Below, one piece after another: positions 34,540 to 42,989 of a stretch of 64,000 nucleotides of DNA (the stretch's first letter is position 1; every line of letters starts with the position of its first letter). A program made the position numbers and the translations under genes. The stretch comes from JBGMEA01 sp964444065 (lineage in GTDB: Bacteria; Bacillota; Clostridia; Eubacteriales; Anaerofustaceae), in assembly GCA_964444065.1 (NCBI GenBank), contig CAYUFL010000004.1:12405-76404 (forward strand), given 5' to 3'. Below the pieces are notes generated by a model. It did not search any database and had not been told where the DNA came from. It saw only the letters and a program-made list of their open reading frames with translations.

Positions 34540-35691
34540 ATGTTAAAAATTTTAAGAATAGAATATAAGAATATTGGCATTTTTGGAGATAATTTTGCTG
34601 TTGATTTTATAGCAACTGATAAAGTAGCAAATGAAGATCAGGTTTTTACTATACGTAAACCAGTATACACCCAACATGTAATGAGTATTATTGGCATTAA
34701 CGCGACAGGGAAATCTACAGCCTTGAGATTAATTAATGCAGCCATGGATATTGTATTAGGGAATAAAGGGTTAAATACTTTAAAATTATCATCAGGAATT
34801 TTATTGCAAGGATCAGAAATAATTGTGGTTTTTTCCAAAGACAAGGAAGTGTATCAATTGCACTCATATATTGGTTTGGAATCTGAAGAGCAAGATGATC
34901 AAAATAAGGATAGTCCCTATATTTTTACTAATGAAAAAATATACAAAAAAAGTATTATTTCAGTCACCTCCAAAAAAAAGATTTTTAGCTTCGGCGATGG
35001 AAGTATTATTATGGATAGGAGTGAAGATAGTTCGAACGAACAATTTAATTTTCTGAAGAATACTGATAGTATTGTAATCGCGATTACTAAAAATGATAAA
35101 GTGTTTTATCGTGACATGATAAATGATGCTAATATTAATATCTACAGAGTATCGGGTGACTCCAATATAGATTTTATTAATTTGTTTGATGACAATATAG
35201 AAAGTCTCCATAACGATGATAATGGAGTCGTAGTATGTTTTAATAATAAAGTTCAATTTAACAGTTCGAAATTAGATGCTCAAAATGTAATATCTTCAGG
35301 GACAATAAAAGGAGGGAATTTACTTTTTCTTGCTTCTGTTGCGTTAAAAAGTGGAGGGTATTTGATTGTTGATGAATTAGAAAATCATTTTAATAAAAAA
35401 CTGGTGGAAACAATTATTGATTTATTTGATGATCCAAGTATTAATAAATTTGGTGCGTGTCTTATATTCTCAACTCATTATGTAGAAGTCATCGATTCAA
35501 TTAAAAGAAAAGATAACATTTATTTATTGAGACGAAAGAAAAATAAAAAAAGCACAATAGATCAATATTCTGGCTTGATTAAGCGTAATGATGTTAAAAA
35601 AAGTGAAATTTTTTTATCTAATTATATTGATGGCACTGCACCAAGTTATGAGGCAATTCAAAGGGTGAGGGATTATATATGCCAAAGCTGA
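34540..35691 (+). CDS. AAA/OLD-like ATPase of a two-gene cassette, candidate anti-phage protein
   Basis: 383 residues, ATG behind AAGGAGG. Walker A is GINATGKST (52-60). Walker B is in GGYLIVDELENHF near residue 270-282, preceded by an ABC-like region (SSGTIKGGNLL). A switch-His-like STHYVEVIDS follows. This is the RecF/SMC-type ATPase fold used in OLD, AbiL, RloA and PARIS-type systems. DNA here is much more AT-rich than the genes on both sides, with A/T-ending codons, which points to transfer. The next gene overlaps its end by 13 bases. I cannot match it to a named system with certainty. Confidence 0.72.
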   Translation: MLKILRIEYKNIGIFGDNFAVDFIATDKVANEDQVFTIRKPVYTQHVMSIIGINATGKSTALRLINAAMDIVLGNKGLNTLKLSSGILLQGSEIIVVFSKDKEVYQLHSYIGLESEEQDDQNKDSPYIFTNEKIYKKSIISVTSKKKIFSFGDGSIIMDRSEDSSNEQFNFLKNTDSIVIAITKNDKVFYRDMINDANINIYRVSGDSNIDFINLFDDNIESLHNDDNGVVVCFNNKVQFNSSKLDAQNVISSGTIKGGNLLFLASVALKSGGYLIVDELENHFNKKLVETIIDLFDDPSINKFGACLIFSTHYVEVIDSIKRKDNIYLLRRKKNKKSTIDQYSGLIKRNDVKKSEIFLSNYIDGTAPSYEAIQRVRDYICQS

Positions 35692-36215
35692 ATTCAGATT
35701 TTGAGGATAAATACGTATTGTGTTTGTGTGAAGGTAATTCTGAAATAGCAATTATGAACATGCTAATTGACCAGAATAAGTTGCTGTTTGAAAGAGACTC
35801 TTTAGTTCAAAAAAAAGTTCACAAACGTGTTGCTGCAAAGATAGTACAGGATCAATTCTTAAATTTGGATTATGATAAAGGAGTAATTATTCTTAGAATT
35901 ATTGATTCACGCAGTGAAAAATTTAATTTGGGGAAATTGTATAAAGATAAATTTCAGGTTCTTTCGATTAACACTACTCCAGAGATTGAGATATTGGTAA
36001 TCATAACTGAAGAGGATATTGACGAATTTAATAAGGTTAAATCAACTGAAAAACCGAGCGAGTTTTGTAAAAGAAAATACCGATATAAAGACATAAAAAC
36101 CGGTGAATTTGTTAATCGATATTATAGTGACTTATCCAAGTTGTTAGATGCCATACAAAAACATAAAAGTTCATATGGTAAGGAGTGTCTTACAATTAGT
36201 GACCTGCTAAAATAA
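35679..36215 (+). CDS. Partner of the ATPase cassette, TOPRIM/RloB-like look
   Basis: 178 residues, start overlapping the ATPase gene by 13 bases, so translation is coupled. It opens with YVLCLCEGNSEIAIMNML: a hydrophobic strand then Cys-Glu-Gly and a second Glu, as in TOPRIM or RloB-type nuclease partners. Then follow ILRIIDSRSEKF and TTPEIEILVIITEEDIDEF, a second acidic strand. The C-terminal half is Lys-rich (KPSEFCKRKYRYKD). I do not recognise a named family. Position and shape suggest the effector half of an ATPase-plus-nuclease defence module. AT-rich like its partner. Confidence 0.6.
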   Translation: MPKLNSDFEDKYVLCLCEGNSEIAIMNMLIDQNKLLFERDSLVQKKVHKRVAAKIVQDQFLNLDYDKGVIILRIIDSRSEKFNLGKLYKDKFQVLSINTTPEIEILVIITEEDIDEFNKVKSTEKPSEFCKRKYRYKDIKTGEFVNRYYSDLSKLLDAIQKHKSSYGKECLTISDLLK

Positions 36216-36350
36216 ATCAATGTAATTTTATCCGAGAATCTGCTTTAATAATGAAAATATATGTTGTTCGTCGATATATTTTTTGCGTGACCACATCACG
36301 GTAATTCGTTTTTCAGTCATTTATAATGAATACATTTGGAGGACAAATAA

Positions 36351-36848
36351 ATGAAGAAAAAAATTACGGTTTTCATTCTGGCATCGTTGCTGGTTTTCAG
36401 CATCAGTGCCTGCGGAAACAGCTCCAGCAGTGAAAAGGCAACCGATTTTACGGAAACAACGCTCGACGGACGAACCGTCAGCCTTTCCGATTATAAAGGC
36501 AGCGTGGTCGTCGTTAATTTCTGGGGTACGTGGTGTCCTTACTGTGTAATGGAGATGGAAGACATCTATGCTGCAACACAGAAATATCCCGATGTTGTAT
36601 TCTTAATGGTGAACACATCCCAATCACTCGGACATGAATCAACGGAAGCCATTCAGTCTTATTTCGATCTGGCGGGATTTTCGTTTGACAATATTCTCTT
36701 AAACCAAAAAACAGCCCAAAGCTACGGCATCCGCTCTTTCCCGACCACCTATGTGATTGATGCGGACGGCAACGTTTACGAAAAGGTAACGGGAACGGTC
36801 GAAGGAACAAAACTGGGAACGATGATCGAAAAAGCGGCGAAACAATAA
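36351..36848 (+). CDS. TlpA/ResA-like thioredoxin lipoprotein
   Basis: 165 residues. A lipoprotein signal peptide ends in SISAC (Cys21). The thioredoxin-like domain has FWGTWCPYCVMEM with the active Cys pair at 62 and 65, and SFPTTYVIDADG with the cis-Pro. It should sit outside the membrane, reducing protein disulfides with electrons from CcdA. The ccdA-like gene lies 2.8 kb upstream, beyond the AT-rich cassette. The ATG has GGAGG upstream. Confidence 0.9.
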   Translation: MKKKITVFILASLLVFSISACGNSSSSEKATDFTETTLDGRTVSLSDYKGSVVVVNFWGTWCPYCVMEMEDIYAATQKYPDVVFLMVNTSQSLGHESTEAIQSYFDLAGFSFDNILLNQKTAQSYGIRSFPTTYVIDADGNVYEKVTGTVEGTKLGTMIEKAAKQ

Positions 36849-36878
36849 CGGATTCGCCCATCGGAGAGGAGACCGACT

Positions 36879-37883
36879 ATGGAAAAGGATGATTTGAAAA
36901 CCGCACTCAGAAAATATCTGCTCACAGACTGCGAAACGGATCTGCCTACATTGGTTTGTACAGACAGAAAGCTTGCGTCTGATACGCTCAAAGAACTGAT
37001 TTCGGAACAGAAAGAAGAATTGAAAGCGCACACGGACAAAATTACGGAAGTGCTTAGCTTACTGTACAACGATTCCGACGCTGATCTGTCTGATCCGGTA
37101 TCTGTTTTTTATCGTTATATTGCGGACAGTTATCTTTACAAAGACGCTTCCGTATGTCAAAATGACGAACTGCTGTGCGGCGGACTGAAAAATAAATATT
37201 TGTTTGATCTGATCGAAAAAATCCGTTTCGCAAAAATGCAGCGCGAAAGTCTTCGCGATACAACGTCTTATAACCGACATATCGAAAAATCGATCAGTGA
37301 TATGCGAAATGATCTGACGGTATTGTTCGAACTCCGGTGTACCTATGAAGAAACCGCAGCCGTTTTGGAGAAGTATCTGGAATACAATATCAATGTAAAT
37401 ACAGCAAGAAACTGGCTTAAACTGGACGGACTTTCAAAATATGAACCTTTCCGAAAATTCCTCATGCAGTCAAAAGATCAGATACTCAATCTGTATTCAC
37501 GCGGAAGCATCCGAACGGAATCGCTGAAATATTTTGTGGAATCGAAAGATGTGCAGACGATCGAAATTTATATGAAAACACTTGTGCAGACCGCTGCGGA
37601 AGACCGCGCCAAAGCAGAAGAAATGATTTCGGCTGATGTCTGTTTTCCGTTTGACGGTGTATATATCGGATCAGTGGTCGATCTGTTTTCGGCTGATGCG
37701 GAAAAATCGCAGCTGTTGCTGGATCAATTCATGGCTTCGGATAAAAAAGCTTCGCTCAATGTGTTGGCGCTGCTGAATGATCAATGCCAAGATGACAATC
37801 AGTATGAAACAATATGCTCAAAAACCGAAGCATATCTGCAATCGGTGCAATATCAATACAACAGTAAGAACTGGATGTCATAA
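36879..37883 (+). CDS. Uncharacterised protein downstream of the TlpA-like gene
   Basis: 334 residues, mostly helical with many charged residues and no membrane segment or signal peptide. It starts 30 bp after the thioredoxin lipoprotein gene with GGAGAGGAG, so the two probably share a transcript. A short motif near the middle (TYEETAAVLEKYLEYNINVNTARNWLK, of which ARNWLK resembles a helix-turn-helix recognition part) hints at DNA binding, but weakly. I do not recognise the family. Confidence 0.75.
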   Translation: MEKDDLKTALRKYLLTDCETDLPTLVCTDRKLASDTLKELISEQKEELKAHTDKITEVLSLLYNDSDADLSDPVSVFYRYIADSYLYKDASVCQNDELLCGGLKNKYLFDLIEKIRFAKMQRESLRDTTSYNRHIEKSISDMRNDLTVLFELRCTYEETAAVLEKYLEYNINVNTARNWLKLDGLSKYEPFRKFLMQSKDQILNLYSRGSIRTESLKYFVESKDVQTIEIYMKTLVQTAAEDRAKAEEMISADVCFPFDGVYIGSVVDLFSADAEKSQLLLDQFMASDKKASLNVLALLNDQCQDDNQYETICSKTEAYLQSVQYQYNSKNWMS

Positions 37884-37951
37884 GCAGAAGCTTTTCCCGT
37901 TTTCCGTGATAGACTTTTTGTTTGATCCATATCGCATGGAATGCGCATGAT

Positions 37952-37996
37952 AAACCTCCAAGAATATTTATTTTCGGTACATGTTCTTGAAGGTTT
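37952..37996. terminator. Terminator between convergent genes
   Basis: AAACCTCCAAGAA (37952-37964) and TTCTTGAAGGTTT (37984-37996) form a stem with one wobble. It separates the unknown plus-strand gene from the telA-like gene on the minus strand. Confidence 0.7.
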
Positions 37997-38033
37997 GTTT
38001 CTGATTGGAGTTCGTTTCGAATCAGCTGTCCAT

Positions 38034-39143
38034 TCAAAGAACGTTCTCTTGCTGCGTGTGATCGCTGCGCTGTCCGATTGCAGACAGGCGAGCCTTCATC
38101 TGTGCTTCCATCTCCGAAAGCGCCGTCTCTGCCTGCATTCGTTTGGCATGTCCTTCGTCCTGAATACGCAGTGTTTCTTCAATGGTGGCAAGCAGATCGT
38201 TATGCATCTGTTTCAATGTTTCCAATTCCGCAATACCGCGCTCGGACGCTTTTTCCGCACCAACCGTATTTTTTCTTAACAGTTCGGATCCTCTGGCAAA
38301 TACTTCATTGTTGGTTTCGGTTACTTTCTTTTGCATCGTAAGTGCGTGTTGCTGACGGAAAATCGAAATTGCAATAACGAGCTGATTTTTCCACATGGGA
38401 ATGGTGTTCAAAACAGAGGTTTGTATCTTTTCCACCAACACCTGATCATTGTTTTGAATCAAACGAATCTGCGGCGCTGTCTGAATCGAAATCATGCGGC
38501 TTAGTTTCAGATCATACAGTTTTTTTTCAAACCGATGTACCAGCCCGAGCATATCCTGGTATTTTTGCGCAAGCAACGGGTCGTCCGATTTCTCTGTCTG
38601 CTTTTTCAGATCGGGCAGCAGTGTATGGTTGATTTCTTCCAACTTACGGGCACCCGCTAAAATATAGAGCTCCAAATTCTGCACGTAATCTTTATTTTTT
38701 TCATACATCCCGTCCAACAGGGTAATATCTTTCAGCATACGCATTTTGGCAACATCGAGACTTTGCATGATCTTTTCGATCTGCACGCTTACGTTTTCGT
38801 AACAGTCGATGAAGCGTTCCATCCTGTTTTCATGCGAATGAAACAGCCTGCCGAAAAATCCGTCCGGCTGCGGGTTGATACTGTTCACATCGATGCTTTT
38901 CATCTCCTGCATCAGTTCGCAAAGAATCTCTCCGGCATAGCCGGAGTCCTTTGATTTGATCTGATCCAGCAGAATATCGGAAAAGTCGGAAATTCGCTTT
39001 TGCATTCCCACACCATATTGCAGAATTGCTTGGGAATCATTGATATTGATGTTAGTGACAATCTCCGCTATCTTTTTTTGTTGTTCCGGCGTAAGATCAA
39101 CCTCCGGTAGCGCTGTCATTACCGCATCCTGTTTGCTCTGCAT
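38034..39143 (-). CDS. TelA-like toxic-anion-resistance protein
   Basis: 369 residues, soluble and largely helical. Family-typical stretches: QYGVGMQKRISDFSDILL near the N-terminus, NRMERFIDCYENVSVQIEKI, ARKLEEINHTLLPDLK, and QLVIAISIFRQQHALTMQKKV. TelA proteins are linked to tellurite and antimicrobial-peptide tolerance, but their biochemical role is unclear. It is the last gene of a four-gene minus-strand operon with XpaC-like, solute-binding and VWA proteins. Confidence 0.9.
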   Translation of the reverse strand: MQSKQDAVMTALPEVDLTPEQQKKIAEIVTNININDSQAILQYGVGMQKRISDFSDILLDQIKSKDSGYAGEILCELMQEMKSIDVNSINPQPDGFFGRLFHSHENRMERFIDCYENVSVQIEKIMQSLDVAKMRMLKDITLLDGMYEKNKDYVQNLELYILAGARKLEEINHTLLPDLKKQTEKSDDPLLAQKYQDMLGLVHRFEKKLYDLKLSRMISIQTAPQIRLIQNNDQVLVEKIQTSVLNTIPMWKNQLVIAISIFRQQHALTMQKKVTETNNEVFARGSELLRKNTVGAEKASERGIAELETLKQMHNDLLATIEETLRIQDEGHAKRMQAETALSEMEAQMKARLSAIGQRSDHTQQENVL

Positions 39144-39161
39144 ATTGGTTTCCTTATTTCA

Positions 39162-40238
39162 CTATTGTATTTGGTTCAGCAGTTCTATCATTGTGTCCGC
39201 GTTCGGTACTTCCACCACCTGGTCAATATTTTCGCAGATTCCGATGCTCTTAAGTGTTTCTTCATCGAGATCAAAGGCGGTGGATGCGGTACGGAAACCA
39301 TGTTTTTCCCATGCAATTGCCTGAATTTCAGGATCGAGCAACGCGTTAAGCAGTTTTTCGCCGTCATCGCTTAAGGATATATAATAATGCTCGCTCCAAA
39401 CGGTGGGCTCGGGGTAGATAAGAACCACTTCGTCCTTAACTTGGTCCCACAGCTCGGGATTGCTTACTGCAAATTCTATCATTTGGCTTTCATAGCCGAC
39501 AATAATGGGGCTCTCCCCCATACCCAAATTCAGATATCGGGTAAACAGATTGCTGGATGAATATTCCATCTGTCCCAGATTATCAAACACGTCACGGACT
39601 TCTCCCGATACGCCGGGAAGTGTTTGCAGATTGACAACATTTCCGTTGTTGAGCATATTTGCCAGCAGTGCGGCATACATCGTGCCGGAATTTGATTTGT
39701 TGGGATCGGTAGAAATGATCTTGAAGTTTCCGTACAAATCCACGCCTAACTCGTTCCATTTCGTCTGCTCGGACAGAAGCGGCAGCAGCAGAGAAAAATC
39801 CGCAGTATAATATCCTGACTCGGCGGTAACGATGCCTTTTTGCGAAAGTGATGCGACGATCGGCTGCCAGCTGTAGAGTACAATGGGCGAATAAAAGATT
39901 TTTTCGCTCTTGCCGTTGGTGATGTTTTTGCTTTTGGCTATTTCGTAAGCCGTTTGGCTGGAAGGGAACAGGAAATCCATGTCCGAAAGATCCATATCCG
40001 TCATCTCTATGGAGCCTGCTTTTGTATAATCAACCGTGATATGATATTTATCATGCAGGATTTTTACTGTTTCCGGATCGGACAGAAATTCTATTTTTTC
40101 GCCGCCGATATATCCTTTGACCACCGTATCCTGTTGTGTGAATCCCAAAAGATCACCCTTGTCGGTCAGGATAAGCACCAAAGCCGCGCCGGCGATTACC
40201 GCGCAGAGAAGCAGCAATCCCAATATTTTTTGTTTCAA
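39162..40238 (-). CDS. Solute-binding-like protein of the TelA operon
   Basis: About 358 residues from a TTG at 40238, one base past the stop of the XpaC-like gene, with GGAGGG upstream; an earlier in-frame start at 40298 lies inside that gene. The N-terminus is a signal anchor (KILGLLLLCAVIAGAALVLIL). The rest resembles a type-2 periplasmic-binding fold and shares the look of the front part of the VWA protein: SDMDFLFPSSQTAYEI against KQYDAVWPANSLWI, YSPIVLYSW against NSPIAFGIR, and a TDPNKSNSGTMYAA match to SATQSNSGACAYI. No ABC permease is nearby, so ligand sensing rather than import is likely. Confidence 0.75.
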   Translation of the reverse strand: MKQKILGLLLLCAVIAGAALVLILTDKGDLLGFTQQDTVVKGYIGGEKIEFLSDPETVKILHDKYHITVDYTKAGSIEMTDMDLSDMDFLFPSSQTAYEIAKSKNITNGKSEKIFYSPIVLYSWQPIVASLSQKGIVTAESGYYTADFSLLLPLLSEQTKWNELGVDLYGNFKIISTDPNKSNSGTMYAALLANMLNNGNVVNLQTLPGVSGEVRDVFDNLGQMEYSSSNLFTRYLNLGMGESPIIVGYESQMIEFAVSNPELWDQVKDEVVLIYPEPTVWSEHYYISLSDDGEKLLNALLDPEIQAIAWEKHGFRTASTAFDLDEETLKSIGICENIDQVVEVPNADTMIELLNQIQ

Positions 40239-40239
40239 G

Positions 40240-40839
40240 TTAAATACCCTCCGATTTGATGGTCTGTTCCAAAAGCTTGATCTCAGTGTCCAGATCAAAA
40301 AGATCGTCTTCCATCAGTTTGCCTTTCAGTTTTTTAAAAAGCGCACAAATACTGTCCAACGAATCCGAAATTCTGCCGAGCATATCATCGCCTTCATTCA
40401 GATAGCTCCTGTCGGCACTGATTTCGATATAGCGGTGCACGATATAGCCTGTGGTATCCATATAATAAGAGATGAACTTGCGGGCTTGTCTGATATTTTT
40501 CGGGTCTTTTTGAATGTCCGCATAAATCGAGGAGGCTGCGGAAATAATATTGTCGAGTTTTGTGCGAATATCCGCTTCGCTGATTTTTAGGGAAGCGGCT
40601 TTGAGTTCATCGAGTTTTTCAACCCCTTCTGCAAGAATCTCCTGCATATCCTGCTGTGTGACTCCGTCCGCCACAATCACAACTTTCTTTTTGCGGAAGA
40701 TCAAAAAGGCGCAAATGACGTATGAAGCGGTGCCCACCGCCGCACTGATAAGCAAGCCGCCCCGAAACGCCAGCAAAAACAGCAAAAACAGTCCGGCGGA
40801 GATTACTCCGGAAATCATACCGTTCGTATCATTTTTCAT
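40240..40839 (-). CDS. XpaC-like (5-bromo-4-chloroindolyl phosphate hydrolysis) membrane protein
   Basis: 199 residues. Two hydrophobic segments near the N-terminus (SAGLFLLFLLAF and SAAVGTASYVICAFLIF), then a basic turn and a helical cytoplasmic part (DELKAASLKISEADIRTKLDNI). XpaC proteins are commonly encoded beside TelA; the enzyme activity in the name has not been explained. The start is 9 bp past the VWA gene, the stop is one base before the solute-binding gene. Confidence 0.8.
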   Translation of the reverse strand: MKNDTNGMISGVISAGLFLLFLLAFRGGLLISAAVGTASYVICAFLIFRKKKVVIVADGVTQQDMQEILAEGVEKLDELKAASLKISEADIRTKLDNIISAASSIYADIQKDPKNIRQARKFISYYMDTTGYIVHRYIEISADRSYLNEGDDMLGRISDSLDSICALFKKLKGKLMEDDLFDLDTEIKLLEQTIKSEGI

Positions 40840-40847
40840 ACAGCCTC

Positions 40848-42428
40848 CTAATTGTAACCCTTCACTTTTTTAAAGGCGGAAACAAGATCGCCCTTGCTGT
40901 CAAATACATTACCCCTCGTCAGCTCCGCCAAAGAAGAAAGTTGACTGCCGGAAGCACTTCCCATCTGAATGGCAAACAACGGGATATCTTTGCCCAGTGC
41001 CGCATAGGCGGCTGCAAAATCTCCGTAGTCGGTACTTGCATTTGATTGTCCGTCCGTCAGCAGTACAATCGCGCAGAAGTAATCATCGGTATTCACATTG
41101 GAAAAAATTTCCAGCGCACGGATTGCGGGACTGTAAATATCGGTACCGCCGCCCGTAGAAATGGCGTCGATTTGATCGGCCAATGCAACGAGAGATGTAT
41201 TGTCATTGCCTGTTACGGTTAATTCATCCAGTAAGGTGTCATCAAACGGAATCACCACCGTAATATCCTGTGCGGTTGCCTGAAGCAGATTCGTACGTGC
41301 CTGCTCCTGATCCAGAATCATCCGCATGGCTTCTTTCAGATTGTCTTCGCTGTTGCCTGCCATACTGCCGGAAAAGTCCAAACAGTAAACGGTATATGCA
41401 GGTTTTTTCAGCTCATTCTGATAAAGCTGCAGCGCCGCAAGCACCACATCGGAATCCGGCATGCGGATACCCGAAAGCGTTTTCGTTGCATCAATGCCCC
41501 AGTCGGGATTGAAGACGCCGGGATCAGCCGTGTCCATCGAACCGCCGTAGCCGGTTCTGCGCCCCAAGTCCAAGATTTCTTCCTGCACCGAGTCGCTTAA
41601 GAGATATTCCTGCAACTTGGCGAATATTTTTTCTGCGTCCGCATCACCATTGTTCACCATGCCGAGCGGCGAATCCGCAACGGTCAGACCATCCTGCGGA
41701 TAAACCAGATACAACGGTTCTTTTCCTTGCTGAATCAGCTCCTGATTCGCTTCAATCAGCATGCTTTCATAGTTCACCATAGCGTCGTAATCACCCTCTA
41801 AAAACAGTGTTTTCAGCCAGCCCGAACTGCCGGAAGATCGGTTGATGCCGCTTAATAAATCTTTGATATCTGTTTTAAGAGATTCGTTCTCCAAATCCTG
41901 CAAGGTAATGGTATCCTTATTGCCCAACAGGGCATGGATGAAGCCGATATACGCGCAGGCACCCGAATTGCTTTGTGTTGCCGAAGTCATCATGAACGTA
42001 AGTTTTTCGTCCCGGATGGCTTGCAGAATTTCCGAGACTGTAACCTCACGGTCGGTAAAGCCCAGACTCTGAGCCAGTGATTTTCGGATGCCGAAAGCAA
42101 TCGGAGAATTCATGATGGAAACGGAATTTTTGATCATATGATTTTCGTCTCCCATGTTGATCCACAAGCTGTTGGCAGGCCAGACGGCATCATATTGTTT
42201 AATTTCATCGGTACCCAGCAGATTCATAATATCCACCGATCCCATGTACACCATACGGATGGTAACATTGTTTTTCTTGCCGAATTCTTCCAGTATCGGC
42301 TCCAATGACTCGTTTTCGGATCCGGAGAGAATCACAAATTCCCGCTGACTTTGCATAGAACACCCCGTCAAACCGACAGTGTTGAACAACATTGCGAAAA
42401 GTAATATTGCGACTAAAATCTTTTTCAT
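40848..42428 (-). CDS. Lipoprotein with solute-binding and C-terminal VWA domains
   Basis: 526 residues. A lipoprotein signal ends at Cys23 (GLTGC). The front (about 30-330) is a solute-binding fold (FVILSGSENESLEPIL, DAVWPANSLW, SATQSNSGACAY). The back (about 348-526) is a von Willebrand A domain with an intact MIDAS: YCLDFSGSMAG (DxSxS), the Thr in STGGGTDIYSP, and LLTDGQSN. A fused binding/VWA lipoprotein outside the membrane suggests ligand-dependent protein contacts. It is the first gene of the operon with XpaC-like, a second solute-binding and TelA proteins. Confidence 0.88.
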   Translation of the reverse strand: MKKILVAILLFAMLFNTVGLTGCSMQSQREFVILSGSENESLEPILEEFGKKNNVTIRMVYMGSVDIMNLLGTDEIKQYDAVWPANSLWINMGDENHMIKNSVSIMNSPIAFGIRKSLAQSLGFTDREVTVSEILQAIRDEKLTFMMTSATQSNSGACAYIGFIHALLGNKDTITLQDLENESLKTDIKDLLSGINRSSGSSGWLKTLFLEGDYDAMVNYESMLIEANQELIQQGKEPLYLVYPQDGLTVADSPLGMVNNGDADAEKIFAKLQEYLLSDSVQEEILDLGRRTGYGGSMDTADPGVFNPDWGIDATKTLSGIRMPDSDVVLAALQLYQNELKKPAYTVYCLDFSGSMAGNSEDNLKEAMRMILDQEQARTNLLQATAQDITVVIPFDDTLLDELTVTGNDNTSLVALADQIDAISTGGGTDIYSPAIRALEIFSNVNTDDYFCAIVLLTDGQSNASTDYGDFAAAYAALGKDIPLFAIQMGSASGSQLSSLAELTRGNVFDSKGDLVSAFKKVKGYN

Positions 42429-42697
42429 GCAATCTCCTCAATTCTCTTTGCAGCAATCGCGAGGCTGTCCATTATCATGCTGTTGCTCTGCCCGGCGGTG
42501 CCGCACCACATCTTCTCGTTTTCGACAATTTTTTCGATAGTTCAATTATATATAATTTTTTGATTTGATATGTAATCATCAAGTAAATCATATGTATTGT
42601 TACTGTAAATAACTGCGGAGATTCACCGTTGTTTGAGGAGTATAATTATTTACACTGATCAATATTTGAATCTGTTCATTCTTTCTGCAACATAAAA

Positions 42698-42719
42698 AGA
42701 CCTTTCGTGTAAAAGGTCT
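42698..42719 (-). terminator. Minus-strand terminator-like hairpin
   Basis: AGACCTTT (42698-42705) and AAAGGTCT (42712-42719); in the minus direction TTTTTATG follows. No supported gene lies directly before it. Confidence 0.6.
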
Positions 42720-42918
42720 CGGGCTGCCGAACAATCCGAATCGTAAAAAATGAAGAATTCTTTTCTTTATTGTGTTGCATGAAGTGCGGATTTTCGTGAG
42801 GTCCCACAGGATCGCGCGCATGGATCCGAAGAATCAAGCATGCTTGTCAAAGTTAGGGCGTGTGCCACTTATCTTCGATTTTTCATTCAGCCTGCATTTT
42901 GATGACTTTGCCATCAAA

Positions 42919-42950
42919 ATGAAATACCTCCCTTGCGGGAGGTATTTCAT
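42919..42950 (-). terminator. Terminator of the LCP gene
   Basis: ATGAAATACCTCCC (42919-42932) and GGGAGGTATTTCAT (42937-42950) form a perfect 14-bp stem with a TTGC loop, 40 bp past the LCP stop. Confidence 0.75.
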
Positions 42951-42989
42951 ATGCGCAAGAGTGATCTGAACCATTTTATGGGCGGAGGG

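Larger units (their letters stand above)
42429..42989. other. Gap between the VWA operon and the LCP gene
   Basis: 560 bp without a supported gene. It contains the AT-rich promoter area of the VWA operon (42520-42660) and two minus-direction hairpins (see 42698 and 42919). The stretch between the hairpins can be read as a 73-codon minus-strand frame (42600-42821) with no convincing ribosome site. Confidence 0.6.

Noticed and set aside
42600..42821. 73-codon minus-strand frame between the VWA and LCP genes
   Set aside because: No ribosome site, crosses a terminator-like hairpin, and no family resemblance; kept only as part of the gap note.
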